This document shows positions 50,745 to 60,126 of a stretch of 64,000 nt of DNA, in pieces (positions within the stretch are counted from its first letter, which is position 1; each line of letters starts with the position of its first letter). This stretch comes from Acidimicrobiales bacterium (lineage in GTDB: Bacteria; Actinomycetota; Acidimicrobiia; Acidimicrobiales; MedAcidi-G1): the NCBI GenBank assembly GCA_029245675.1, contig JAQWOV010000020.1, forward strand, positions 89,598 to 153,597, written 5' to 3'. The position numbers were made by a program, and so were the translations under genes. The notes beneath the pieces are model-generated. The model did no database searches. It saw nothing but the letters and a program-made list of their open reading frames with translations, and had not been told where the DNA came from.

Positions 50745-51320
50745 TTAATGTAAACCAAGTTCTGGTGGAACAACGCAACCAAACTCTTTGCCGGCATCGG
50801 CCAAAACCTTGAATAGATATAAACCAAAAGATCGTTCACAGGAGAGAAGAAATAGAAGTTGATCAGAATCTGCACGTATTAAATCACAGGATACAGCCCC
50901 AACTGAAGCAGAAAAGGACGCCCCATCTGGAACCATTGCATCTGAAAAATCAATGTTGCATATTTTTTCTAGAAGGCTTCGCGCCAGGTCACCCTCAACA
51001 CTCATTAAAGCTCTTCCATGTGTGAGATTAGTCATAGCAGCTCTCTCGCCATAGGTCTCTAAGGTCTGAAGCAGAGAATTCGCCTCGGCCGATGGGTTGT
51101 AGAGAGTCCATTCGCCTGGACGACTGCCACACACAAGAGTTCCATCTGTCCTGAGCTTACTTTCCCCATATTTAACTCCGAGTTCTCCACTGAGCTCTTC
51201 GCCCTTTCTTTCTCGCATGAGTATTTTGGTATAAGTGGATCGGTCTCTGATTTCGAGTAAATGACCTTCTGACTGAAGAGCCTCTATCGGAATGGGGGTT
51301 CTGAAAGGAATGCTAGACAT
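50745..51320 (-). CDS. soxG: Sarcosine oxidase, gamma subunit
   Basis: A 191-residue subunit from the ATG at 51320 (MSSIPF), overlapping the soxA stop by 8 bases (ATGTCTAG). The family is a short GcvT-like fold; LRTDGTLVCGSRPGEWTLY, MTNLTHGRALMSVEGDLARSLLEKICNIDF and GAVSCDLIRADSDQLLFLLSCERSFGLYLF are typical. It completes the heterotetrameric oxidase. It is the last sox gene. Confidence 0.88.
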   Translation of the reverse strand: MSSIPFRTPIPIEALQSEGHLLEIRDRSTYTKILMRERKGEELSGELGVKYGESKLRTDGTLVCGSRPGEWTLYNPSAEANSLLQTLETYGERAAMTNLTHGRALMSVEGDLARSLLEKICNIDFSDAMVPDGASFSASVGAVSCDLIRADSDQLLFLLSCERSFGLYLFKVLADAGKEFGCVVPPELGLH

Positions 51321-54168
51321 TTTGCCTACTTCCGCTTGGATCAAAATGGGCATGTCCGCTGAGGACAGTGGCGGGAACTCTCTCCCCAGTGGCCAACAGA
51401 ATAGTTATTTTAGATTCTGGTTGCGATATCTCCGGGGCCACTTGAGCTAAACAAATTGAACGCTTCAGAGTGGGGGACATACGGCTAGAAGTAACTCGCC
51501 CCAAAATTTCATTGCTGTTTCCATTAAGGATCTGAGCGGCTTCTTCAGGAACAACCTTCGTATCATCAGTTTGTACTGCGACAAGAACAGGTAGCCGGTC
51601 ATTGGTAAAGGAATCGGCAAGTTCCGGTAATCCCACCATGTCGTCTTTGTCTAACTTGACCAAATTATTTAATCCAACTGTTGGCGCTTTAGTCAATCCA
51701 TCGGTGTCTTGTCCAACGATAAAGTGCCCCTTTTCAAGTCGAAGAATTCTCTGAGCTTCGACACCGAAAGGCGCACAACCTAAGTCTTTACCTGCAAGTA
51801 GTAGCGATTCCCAAACATGTAACGCATACCCAGACGGCACATGAATTTCATATGACAGCTCGCCTGTGAATCCAATTCGCCAGATAATACAATTCTCAAC
51901 TTCGGCCACCGTTCCCTCTCGAACGCTAAAGTAGGGAAAACTCTCTGAAGACAAATCCACGTCATTTACTAATTTTTCAAGAAGTGAACGCGAATTTGGT
52001 CCCGCAACATTGATACTTGTCAACCCACCAGTCACAGGAGTGATACATACATCCCAGTCATTGCTGCTGGTTTGAAGCCAGTCTTCTAATTTCTCCCAAA
52101 CCGCACCAGCGCCAGAAGAAGTGGTCGTCATCAGCCATCTATCGTCATCAAGCCGTCCAGTAACTCCGTCGTCAGAGATAACTCCGTCTTCTTCGACCAT
52201 CACGCCATAACGGACCTTCCCGATCTGCAAAGATTCCCAGCGGTTGGTGTACACCTGATCCAGTAATTTACTGACATCTTTTCCTTGAAGTTCGATTTTT
52301 CCTAGCGGAGTAACATCAATAATTCCGACATTATTTCTTACATTCAGTGCTTCTGCGTTTGCATCCCCGTAATGGTCAGGGCGTACCCACTGTCCCGCTA
52401 ACAATGGAACGGCACCATTTTCTTCATGCCAATCTTGAAGCGCTGAACGCCGAGTAGGTTCAAAAATTCTTCCGGCAAGCGCACCGAGAGTTATCGGAGC
52501 AAAGGGTGGTCTCCATATTGTTGTCCCGATTTCTGCAAGGGGAGTACCTATTGAGTTTGCTAAAACAGCGGCAGCATTCACTGTCTCTAGTTTTCCTTGC
52601 GCTGGCCCCATTGTTGCTGTGGTGTATCTTTTCATTAGCTCTATAGAGTCAAAGCCTTCTTGTGCTGCTTGGACTAAATCGCTGTATTTCACATCTTCTG
52701 AAAAGTCTACAAAACCTTGGTTCGTTGAGTAATAGCATTCAGGGTGCTCCTCTCTGACCAACGAGTTTCGAAGGTCTTCAATTCGCTCAGGTGAAGGGGT
52801 ATTCGGATTTCTTGCCCATGCCGTGGAAGTTTGTCGTTGATGTCTCAGTTTTAAGGCTCTATTTGCAGCTATTTTCCCTGTTTCATTTCCATGCTCGCAA
52901 ATTGCATTGAAATCTCCATTACCGACAATTCCCCCTGTTGCGAGGACATCATCGGGAAGTTCTTTAGGGAAATAGCGAGCAGCTTTTTGATCGTATTCGG
53001 GTTTATCGCCGGCCATGTTTAGGAGAGATGTCGGTGCTGTCCAACCGGCGGCAACTACTACGAGATCTGCATCTATTGAACGACCATCTGAGAGTTCAAC
53101 CGATTTCACACGTTTCTTTCCGACTGCGGCAACAATCCGCTGTCCTTTTCGTGCGTCCACTACTTCTGCTACTTCAACTCCTGCCTTTTGTAGATCTCGA
53201 ATTGCTGAGTCTCCTTCAGGATTGGCAGTAAATACAACAGCGCGTTGACCCGGCTTTACTGCCCATAAATTTATGAGGCGTCGAACTGCACCCGAGAGCA
53301 TCACTCCAGGTATGTCGTTTCCTTTGAAGATGTATGGTCGTTCTATGAGGCCTGGAGCCACCACCAACGTCCCTACTCGCGCTTTGATCAGGCGTTCTCG
53401 TGTAATTGAATGGCTTCTCTGCATTACGGAAACCCAATTGTGGTCATAGCGGCCTGTCACTGTTGAATCAGTAAGTACCTCTATATTTTCACGGTTTTCA
53501 ATTTCCTTTATTAAGGACTTCATATTTGAAATTTCGGAAGTGTCGCCCCAACGCAAGTGACCGCCTAAACCTGATTCCATCTCAACAAGCAACACAGAAG
53601 CTCCTTGATCAGCAGCAGAAATAGCCGCAGACATTCCAGCAGGCCCTCCTCCCGCTATGAGGACATCTGGATGAACATAGCGTTTGTCGTATGTAGAGGT
53701 AGAGGGGGTTTGCCAGTGAATCTTTCCACCTGGAGCAAACTTCCTTAGAACTCTCTGATATATGTGATTCCAAAAAAACCTTGGTCGCATAAAAGTTTTG
53801 TAATAAAAGCCTGACGAAATGAACCGTCCTACGACCTTATTTAAAGTCCCTAAATCGTGTTCCAGGCTGGGCCAGACGTTCTGGGCGCTAACAGTAGTGT
53901 TTGCTTCAAGACGTCTACTTCCGGAACGAACATTTGGCTCGTCGTCTACTTGTACTGCTAAACCAGGATCCCAATGGTTAGCCGTCATGATTCCACGTGG
54001 ACGATGATATTTCATTGAACGCGAAAAGACCTCTACACCAGAAGCAGCGAGAGCTGAAGCGATGGTGTCACCTTCATATCCGGTATACGGTTTTCCATTC
54101 CACGTGAACTCAAGTTCAATTGAGCGATTTATTATCTCGTTTTCTTGCTGGGGGAGTCGTGACATCAT
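51313..54168 (-). CDS. soxA: Sarcosine oxidase, alpha subunit
   Basis: A 951-residue large subunit. Order of parts: an N-terminal Fer2-like fold without cluster cysteines (EFTWNGKPYTGYEGDTIASAL), an NAD-binding disulfide-reductase-like domain (AGGGPAGMSAAISAADQGA, about residue 172), and a C-terminal GcvT-type folate domain (KIELQGKDVSKLLDQVYTN onward). It passes the methyl group of sarcosine to tetrahydrofolate. The first ATG overlaps the soxD stop (ATGA); a second ATG follows at once. Confidence 0.95.
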   Translation of the reverse strand: MMSRLPQQENEIINRSIELEFTWNGKPYTGYEGDTIASALAASGVEVFSRSMKYHRPRGIMTANHWDPGLAVQVDDEPNVRSGSRRLEANTTVSAQNVWPSLEHDLGTLNKVVGRFISSGFYYKTFMRPRFFWNHIYQRVLRKFAPGGKIHWQTPSTSTYDKRYVHPDVLIAGGGPAGMSAAISAADQGASVLLVEMESGLGGHLRWGDTSEISNMKSLIKEIENRENIEVLTDSTVTGRYDHNWVSVMQRSHSITRERLIKARVGTLVVAPGLIERPYIFKGNDIPGVMLSGAVRRLINLWAVKPGQRAVVFTANPEGDSAIRDLQKAGVEVAEVVDARKGQRIVAAVGKKRVKSVELSDGRSIDADLVVVAAGWTAPTSLLNMAGDKPEYDQKAARYFPKELPDDVLATGGIVGNGDFNAICEHGNETGKIAANRALKLRHQRQTSTAWARNPNTPSPERIEDLRNSLVREEHPECYYSTNQGFVDFSEDVKYSDLVQAAQEGFDSIELMKRYTTATMGPAQGKLETVNAAAVLANSIGTPLAEIGTTIWRPPFAPITLGALAGRIFEPTRRSALQDWHEENGAVPLLAGQWVRPDHYGDANAEALNVRNNVGIIDVTPLGKIELQGKDVSKLLDQVYTNRWESLQIGKVRYGVMVEEDGVISDDGVTGRLDDDRWLMTTTSSGAGAVWEKLEDWLQTSSNDWDVCITPVTGGLTSINVAGPNSRSLLEKLVNDVDLSSESFPYFSVREGTVAEVENCIIWRIGFTGELSYEIHVPSGYALHVWESLLLAGKDLGCAPFGVEAQRILRLEKGHFIVGQDTDGLTKAPTVGLNNLVKLDKDDMVGLPELADSFTNDRLPVLVAVQTDDTKVVPEEAAQILNGNSNEILGRVTSSRMSPTLKRSICLAQVAPEISQPESKITILLATGERVPATVLSGHAHFDPSGSRQNV

Positions 54169-54404
54169 TGCCCCCGTATTTCGTTAGTAGCGGTATTACG
54201 TTCGATGGTGAAATACTTTCTGCATCCGGTCCTACAATACCAAGTCTCTTTAACCCAGCTTGCAAGGTTTTCTCTTAAATATAAGTAAGAACGCCATTCT
54301 TCAATGGTTGCATTTTTTGGATTTGGTCGATCAACAACTTCACCACAGTTTCTGAGATCACTTGAACTTCTTGGACCACAGTTCGGACACGGAACAACAA
54401 TCAT
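54165..54404 (-). CDS. soxD: Sarcosine oxidase, delta subunit
   Basis: A 79-residue subunit. Cysteines in PCPNCGPRS at the N-terminus and in YCRTGCRKYFTIERNT at the C-terminus form the zinc site of this family. Position between soxB (TAATG overlap) and soxA (ATGA overlap) is the standard order soxB-soxD-soxA-soxG. It is structural in the heterotetramer. Confidence 0.93.
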   Translation of the reverse strand: MIVVPCPNCGPRSSSDLRNCGEVVDRPNPKNATIEEWRSYLYLRENLASWVKETWYCRTGCRKYFTIERNTATNEIRGQ

Positions 54405-55693
54405 TAGTGACCCACCGCCGCTGCGCCTTTTTCACCAACAAGGTCTCCTGTGCTGAAACGCTCAATATTGAAAGATTGAATTAATTCTGCTGTTTTTCCT
54501 GTAGCGATTGTTTCAGCCATGGTTTCTCCTGAAACTGGGCCGGCTTTAAACCCGTAAGTCCCCCAGCCAACATCAACGAGGAAGCCCTCTACTGAAGTGA
54601 ATCCCATCACTGGTGAATAATCAGGAGTCATGTCACACAGTCCTGCCCATTGTCGAAGTAACCGCATCTCCGCTATACCTGGCATTAGTTCCAGTACGTG
54701 GCCAGCCAGTTCTTCAGTGAATTCCAAGGTGCCGTTTATTCGATATGTTCCGACTGGATCCACGGAAGCACCGAATACAAGCTCGCCCCGATCTGTTTGG
54801 CTGACATAAACATGAAGTGATCCGGATACAACCACAGTTGGCAAGAACGTTTTACAGGGCTCAGTCACTGCGGCCTGAAGCGGATGAGTAGTAATAGGGA
54901 GGTCAACTCCAACCATATTTGAGATCAGAGAAGACCACCCGGCAGTGCAATTCACAACTATAGGAGCACTTATATCGCCCTTGTTTGTCCTTACTCCCGT
55001 TACTTTTCCTCCCGGCCCCTTACCGTTTGACTGTTCGCCGCCTTCACAAAGTATGTCTAGAACTTCAGTTTGCTGATGGAGATGCACCCCCAAGTGATCT
55101 GCGGCTCGTGCATAACCCCAAACCACCGCGTCGTGCCTGATTATTCCACCCGGAGGGTGGAAAAGAGCTCCAAGTATCGGGTATCGCGTATTTGAAGAAA
55201 CATCTAGACTCGGAGCTTCTTTTTTGACTTCAGATGGGTCGATCACACTCGAATCAATACCTTGGAGTTTGTTCACTTCAGCCCGCCAATGCATTGTTCG
55301 CAAAGCAGAATCTGTGTGAGCGAGAGTTAAATGGCCACGCCTTGAAAACATAACATTCAAATTCAGATCATGAGCCATTTCGTTATAGAGAGTCAGCGAA
55401 CGATCATAGAAAGCGACTCCTTCAGGGGTTAGATAGTTTGACCGGACAATAGCCGTATTGCGTCCAGAACCACCTCCACCTAGGTAGCCCTTATCAAGTA
55501 CGGCAACGTTAGTTATTCCATGGTTCTGCGCAAGATAGTAAGCGGTGGCTAAGCCATGGACTCCTCCTCCGATAATGATCACGTCATATGAAGAGTTCAG
55601 TTCGTTACTACTCCACATTCGTGGCCAATCACCGTGTGTCAATCCATGTTTTAGTAACTTTAAGGCTGAATACTTATATCGAGATTGTTTCAT
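54404..55693 (-). CDS. soxB: Sarcosine oxidase, beta subunit
   Basis: A 429-residue flavoprotein with DAO fold. VIIIGGGVHGLATAYYLA binds FAD, GGGGSGRNTAIVRSNYLTPEG is the sarcosine-oxidase loop, and His in PGGIIRHDAVVWGYAR is at the place of covalent FMN attachment. It oxidises sarcosine to glycine, formaldehyde (or methylene-THF) and peroxide. The N-terminal 30 residues including KHGLTHGDWPRMW are usual for this subunit. First gene of the sox operon, divergent from upp. Confidence 0.95.
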   Translation of the reverse strand: MKQSRYKYSALKLLKHGLTHGDWPRMWSSNELNSSYDVIIIGGGVHGLATAYYLAQNHGITNVAVLDKGYLGGGGSGRNTAIVRSNYLTPEGVAFYDRSLTLYNEMAHDLNLNVMFSRRGHLTLAHTDSALRTMHWRAEVNKLQGIDSSVIDPSEVKKEAPSLDVSSNTRYPILGALFHPPGGIIRHDAVVWGYARAADHLGVHLHQQTEVLDILCEGGEQSNGKGPGGKVTGVRTNKGDISAPIVVNCTAGWSSLISNMVGVDLPITTHPLQAAVTEPCKTFLPTVVVSGSLHVYVSQTDRGELVFGASVDPVGTYRINGTLEFTEELAGHVLELMPGIAEMRLLRQWAGLCDMTPDYSPVMGFTSVEGFLVDVGWGTYGFKAGPVSGETMAETIATGKTAELIQSFNIERFSTGDLVGEKGAAAVGH

Positions 55694-55815
55694 TTGTGTT
55701 CACCGAGTGATGACCTAGTCAGACGACTTCTTACATTTGAATTAAGAAAGCCTGTCTTGGAAACTAATTGGCTCTCTACTTTCATTCAGAGAATCTTAGA
55801 GGTTAAAGTGCAAGC

Positions 55816-56439
55816 ATGTCGCAAATACACGTAATTAGTCACCCGCTTGTGCAACACAAACTGACTCAGATGAGAAGAGTAGATACTCCGAGTGAGCGTT
55901 TTCGTCAATTACTAACTGAAACAAGTTTGCTTCTGACCTATGAAGTGACCAGCGATCTTCCTCTTGTGTCTTCTAAAATCACAACTCCATTAACTGATAT
56001 GGATGCCCCAGAGCTCGTTAATCATCCAGTGGTGATTTCAATTCTTCGCGCCGGAAATGGCCTATTAGATGGGGTGCTTCAAGTAGTTCCTGGTGCCAGA
56101 GTCGGACACGTAGGTCTTTATCGTGACCATGACACGTTAGAAGCCGTTGAGTATTACTGTAAATTTCCTCCGCTAGAAAATCAGACCGTTATTGTTGTTG
56201 ACCCGATGCTTGCAACTGGCAATTCTGCGTCAGCAGCTCTTGATCGGATAAAAGAAGAAAACCCAGGAGAGATCCGTTTCCTATGTCTTCTAGCGGCGCC
56301 AGAGGGTATAGAGAGCCTTCAATCCGCTCATCCAGATGTAGCGATTTGGACTGCTTCGATCGATGAACGCCTCAATGAGGTCGGTTACATAGTTCCTGGT
56401 CTTGGCGATGCTGGAGATCGTATATTTGGTACAACATGA
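55816..56439 (+). CDS. upp: Uracil phosphoribosyltransferase
   Basis: A 207-residue salvage enzyme making UMP from uracil and [17 protein letters not shown], the PRPP loop [15 protein letters not shown] (about residue 131) and the C-terminal [16 protein letters not shown] are diagnostic. It overlaps the downstream PhyH gene by 4 bases (ATGA), an unusual partner. Divergent from soxB with 122 bases between starts. Confidence 0.96.
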   Translation: MSQIHVISHPLVQHKLTQMRRVDTPSERFRQLLTETSLLLTYEVTSDLPLVSSKITTPLTDMDAPELVNHPVVISILRAGNGLLDGVLQVVPGARVGHVGLYRDHDTLEAVEYYCKFPPLENQTVIVVDPMLATGNSASAALDRIKEENPGEIRFLCLLAAPEGIESLQSAHPDVAIWTASIDERLNEVGYIVPGLGDAGDRIFGTT

Positions 56440-57257
56440 CAGATTTGCCTTCTTTCGATGACTTAACAGTCATCTCAGAGGATCAAAGGAACTCATTCGA
56501 CTCCAACGGGCACTTGTTAGTGGAGAATCTTTGTTCACCAGAGGAACTATCGCCATTTATTGATCCACTGCTAAGAGTTGGAGGTGAAATATCGTGGAAT
56601 AAAGACATTCCGCTCGAAGATCAGAGGACGTATGATCGAGCGTTTCATCAAGCAATTAATCTTTGGCGTTTAGACCCCTTAGCCAAAGCTTTTGTTATGG
56701 CAAAGCGCTTTGCTCACATCGCAGCGCAATTACTTGGCGTCAAAGGAGTCCGACTTTACCACGATCAGCTACTCAATAAAAAAGCCAACGGTGGCCATAC
56801 CCCGTGGCATCAGGATGCTTTTTACTGGCCTGTGGCAGGCCATCACGCGATAACGATGTGGATGCCTCTAGTAAATGTGACTACAGAAATGGGGATTGTC
56901 CAATTCGCGAATGGAAGTCACAGACGAGGCGACTTGAAGGGAGGGGCGATTTCACAAACTTCTGAACAAAAACTGAGTGAGTTGGTAGATGCAGGTGACT
57001 TCTCTCTCTCATCACATAAAATGCTCAACGCAGGTGACGCCACATTTCATGCAGGGTGGACACTTCACCGAGCCGGAAGTAATACGACTCAGATGGATCG
57101 CCCAGCAATGACGGTCATATATATTGCTGACCAATGCACGGTCCTTGAACTAGAGCGAGAGGAGCAACATCTCGACCTTTTCATGTATTTGCCCGGATTA
57201 AAAGAAGGAGATTTAGCAATTTCACCCATAAATCCTCTTCTTTGGTCTCAAGAGTAA
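56436..57257 (+). CDS. Phytanoyl-CoA dioxygenase (PhyH) family protein
   Basis: A 273-residue Fe(II)/2-oxoglutarate dioxygenase. The iron ligands are in [10 protein letters not shown] (HxD, about residue 128) and TLHRAGSN, and the 2-oxoglutarate Arg in [10 protein letters not shown]. The N-terminal [18 protein letters not shown] is typical of PhyH. Substrate unknown. It is translationally coupled to upp and followed after 16 bases by a PlsC-type acyltransferase. Confidence 0.88.
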   Translation: MTDLPSFDDLTVISEDQRNSFDSNGHLLVENLCSPEELSPFIDPLLRVGGEISWNKDIPLEDQRTYDRAFHQAINLWRLDPLAKAFVMAKRFAHIAAQLLGVKGVRLYHDQLLNKKANGGHTPWHQDAFYWPVAGHHAITMWMPLVNVTTEMGIVQFANGSHRRGDLKGGAISQTSEQKLSELVDAGDFSLSSHKMLNAGDATFHAGWTLHRAGSNTTQMDRPAMTVIYIADQCTVLELEREEQHLDLFMYLPGLKEGDLAISPINPLLWSQE

Positions 57258-57273
57258 TAGTAGGGTTAATCAA

Positions 57274-57930
57274 GTGAACGTTCCTTCTGAATCAAACCTA
57301 CGCCGCACACAACGTCGCGTATTTAAGGGATTTCGCATCTTTGCTACTTGCGACACTGATATGCCTCCTTGCCCGATAACGGAGCCAACTATCCTCACAG
57401 CAAACCACAGGAGTCTCGCAGATCTATTTCTGGCTGCCAGTTTATTTCATATATGGAAATGGCCTGTTCGTCCGTTAGTAGCGGGGTCGTATTTTGAAAA
57501 GCCAGTCATAGGCTCTCTTCTCAAACGACTCGGTGCTATTCCTGTAACAGGGAGCGACGCTATTGACGTAGCCAAGGAGGTACTTTCCTCTGGCGTATCA
57601 GTCGCTGTTATGCCAGAAGGCAGAGTAGTTCGTCCAGAAGAATGGGAACCTACTCGAGTTGGCACTCCAAGAATTGGAGTAGCGCTATTAGCTATTGAAA
57701 CTAAATGCCCGGTTCTACTAATTGGTGTTTCCGGAACAGAGGCGCTTTGGCCACGAGGCAAACTTCTTCCAAAATTTACCCCCTGGAGACGCGCTAAGAT
57801 TTTTGTTCGGCTCAAATTACACGGAACTGTTGGTGGAAGCGATCCTGAAGCTGTGCTAACTGAAATATGGTCCGGCGTAAAAAAAATGGTCGAAAAAGCA
57901 GAGGCGGATCGCCAAGCAGCTATGAATTAA
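57274..57930 (+). CDS. 1-acyl-sn-glycerol-3-phosphate acyltransferase (PlsC family)
   Basis: A 218-residue lysophospholipid acyltransferase-like protein. The HX4D motif is NHRSLAD (about residue 51) and the EGR block is VMPEGRVVRP; a later VLLIGVSGTEALWPRG fits the family. It lacks a strong N-terminal membrane anchor. The start is GTG at 57274. It may transfer an acyl group to lysophosphatidate or a related lipid. Its stop shares a TTAA tetramer with menB. Confidence 0.87.
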   Translation: MNVPSESNLRRTQRRVFKGFRIFATCDTDMPPCPITEPTILTANHRSLADLFLAASLFHIWKWPVRPLVAGSYFEKPVIGSLLKRLGAIPVTGSDAIDVAKEVLSSGVSVAVMPEGRVVRPEEWEPTRVGTPRIGVALLAIETKCPVLLIGVSGTEALWPRGKLLPKFTPWRRAKIFVRLKLHGTVGGSDPEAVLTEIWSGVKKMVEKAEADRQAAMN

Positions 57931-58838
57931 AAGTGGTAAGGGAACTCAGAATAATCTTGATCTCTCTTTTCAAGAAACGCATCTCGACCTTCAGCTGCTT
58001 CATCGGTTCCGTAAGCCAGCCTTGTTGCTTCCCCCGCGAATAACTGTTGCCCAACTAAACCGTCATCTATCAGATTGAAAGCGAATTTAAGCATCCGTTG
58101 AGCAGTAGGGCTTTTCTGATTAATTTCTTCAGCCCATTCAAGAGCAACGTTTTCTAAATCAGCATGAGTAATAGTTGCATTGACCATTCCCATCTCGAAT
58201 GCCTCTTGAGCCGAATAATTTCTTCCAAGAAAAAAGATTTCTCTCGCTCTTTTTTGGCCGACTTGTCTCGCGAGATACGCCGATCCGAAACCTCCATCAA
58301 AGCTAGCAACATCGGCGTCAGTCTGCTTGAAAATGGCGTGTTCTTCGCTTGCTAGTGTGAGATCGCTGACAACATGAAGGCTGTGTCCACCTCCGACAGC
58401 CCAGCCTGGAACTACAGCAATAACGACTTTAGGCATGAAACGAATTAATCTCTGAACCTCAAGGATGTGAAGGCGACCCGTCCGAGAATCCTCAATTGTG
58501 TCTGATGTTTCACCTTCTGCGTAGCGATACCCGTCTTTTCCGCGAATTCGTTGATCTCCTCCTGAGCAGAATGCCCAACCTCCGTCCTTAGGAGATGGCC
58601 CATTTCCCGTTAAGAGAATTGTTCCAATATTTGGAGAGATGCGAGCATGATCTAAGGCTTGATAAAGCTCGTCAACAGTTTTTGGCCTAAATGCATTCCG
58701 TACCTCTGGACGATCAAATGCAATACGAACGGTTTTTTGAGACGTTGAACGATGGTACGTGATGTCTTCAAAATCAAATTCTTTAACCTCTGTCCACAAT
58801 TCTGGGTTAAATATTTCGGAAACCTTATTTTCACTCAC
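57927..58838 (-). CDS. menB: 1,4-dihydroxy-2-naphthoyl-CoA synthase
   Basis: A 303-residue crotonase-fold enzyme of menaquinone synthesis. AFCSGGDQRIRGKDGYRY, the region VVPGWAVGGGHSLHVVSDLTLAS and SFDGGFGSAYLARQVGQKRAREI are those of MenB; the C-terminal SEFPYHF is typical. It closes the ring of O-succinylbenzoyl-CoA. No other men gene is close. The organism therefore probably uses menaquinone. It converges on plsC and diverges from the M23 peptidase. Confidence 0.95.
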   Translation of the reverse strand: MSENKVSEIFNPELWTEVKEFDFEDITYHRSTSQKTVRIAFDRPEVRNAFRPKTVDELYQALDHARISPNIGTILLTGNGPSPKDGGWAFCSGGDQRIRGKDGYRYAEGETSDTIEDSRTGRLHILEVQRLIRFMPKVVIAVVPGWAVGGGHSLHVVSDLTLASEEHAIFKQTDADVASFDGGFGSAYLARQVGQKRAREIFFLGRNYSAQEAFEMGMVNATITHADLENVALEWAEEINQKSPTAQRMLKFAFNLIDDGLVGQQLFAGEATRLAYGTDEAAEGRDAFLEKRDQDYSEFPYHF

Positions 58839-58930
58839 ACCTAAAGCATAGGCGTGAATCTTTCCACTCCTATATTGGCTACCTCACAGGTGCACAGAAG
58901 TCGCTTATATATGCCGATACTATTGAATTA

Positions 58931-60124
58931 ATGTCAAATTTAGGTATCTCTCGAACTGGATCCCAAAACCGAATCAGCATCCTTAGAAGGCTTTTTTTGG
59001 TGGCCTTAGGATTTCTTGTATTCATTGTTCCTTCGATAGCTTTTGCGGACAATGATGACATACGCGACGCGCGAGATGAACGTGAAGCGTTCGCTAATGC
59101 AGGAGCAGCTGCGGCTGAGGCCCTAGACATGGTTGAAGCAGAGCATGGCGAAGTTGCAAATGCTTTAATGGCACTCGATGACTACATAGATTTGCAAGAA
59201 GCAAAAATAGCGACAGCACGCCAGGCAATTGAAGCCGCTGAAGCAGAAACAACCCTGCGGTGGATAGAGGCTGCCGCCGTAGATAAAGAAATTGTGGCTC
59301 TCCGTGAGCAACTACAAAAACTGGCTGTTGATGCTTATGTCCAGAGTATTCGACCCGGAACCCTCCTTGAATCAGAGGACTTAACAGCAGGCGCCAGAAA
59401 GGCAGCAATATTAGATGCGGTTACAGGTGATCGAGAAGATTTAGTTAGTTATTTCACAGCTCTAGAAGCAGATCGAGAGGAAATAGCGCGGTCAGCCGAA
59501 GATGCAATTATTGACGCAGAACGACAACAGAGAGAATTAGAAATATCGTTAGTGATTCTCGATCAAAGAATCGTTGCAAAAGAAGCCTTACAAGATGAAC
59601 TACAAGAACGTATCGTTACCCATGAAGAAGAGATCCGAGAGTTTGAGCGAGAACAATATCTATTAGCAATTTTGATTGACAATCTGATAGCAGAAGAACT
59701 AAGAAATTCTGCGCCTCAACTAACCGAAGAATCGGCAGAAGGTTTCATAATGCCGATTGAAGGATCTATAGGGTCACGAGGTTTTGGCGTGCACGTTCAC
59801 CCGATTTTCGGAACCGAACGCATGCATAACGGTGTTGACATTGGCTGTGTAACAGACCAACCGATATGGGCCGCTAAAGCCGGGTCCGTCATATCGGCAG
59901 GCTGGAGAAACGGTTACGGAAACGTAATAATGATCGAACATGACGGTGGAATCGTCACTGTCTACGCACACTTAAATCAAATTTTGGTTTCCAACGGCCA
60001 TTCAGTAAATACTGGTGAATTGATAGGGAAGTGTGGAAGCACCGGATGGTCCACAGGCCCTCATCTTCATTTCGAAACACGCGTGGGGAGCGTGCCTCAC
60101 GATCCAGTTATTTTCCTTCCTTAA
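58931..60124 (+). CDS. M23 peptidase with coiled coil (murein hydrolase activator-like)
   Basis: A 397-residue exported protein. A basic start and hydrophobic stretch at residues 21-39 ending IAFA-DN look like a cleavable signal peptide. Residues about 50-260 are a long charged coiled coil. The C-terminal LytM domain (from about 275) has HNGVD and PHLHFE zinc ligands. The layout matches EnvC/NlpD-like or actinobacterial RipA-partner M23 proteins that cut or control peptidoglycan at division. The single gene faces menB's start across 92 bases. Confidence 0.88.
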   Translation: MSNLGISRTGSQNRISILRRLFLVALGFLVFIVPSIAFADNDDIRDARDEREAFANAGAAAAEALDMVEAEHGEVANALMALDDYIDLQEAKIATARQAIEAAEAETTLRWIEAAAVDKEIVALREQLQKLAVDAYVQSIRPGTLLESEDLTAGARKAAILDAVTGDREDLVSYFTALEADREEIARSAEDAIIDAERQQRELEISLVILDQRIVAKEALQDELQERIVTHEEEIREFEREQYLLAILIDNLIAEELRNSAPQLTEESAEGFIMPIEGSIGSRGFGVHVHPIFGTERMHNGVDIGCVTDQPIWAAKAGSVISAGWRNGYGNVIMIEHDGGIVTVYAHLNQILVSNGHSVNTGELIGKCGSTGWSTGPHLHFETRVGSVPHDPVIFLP

Positions 60125-60126
60125 AA

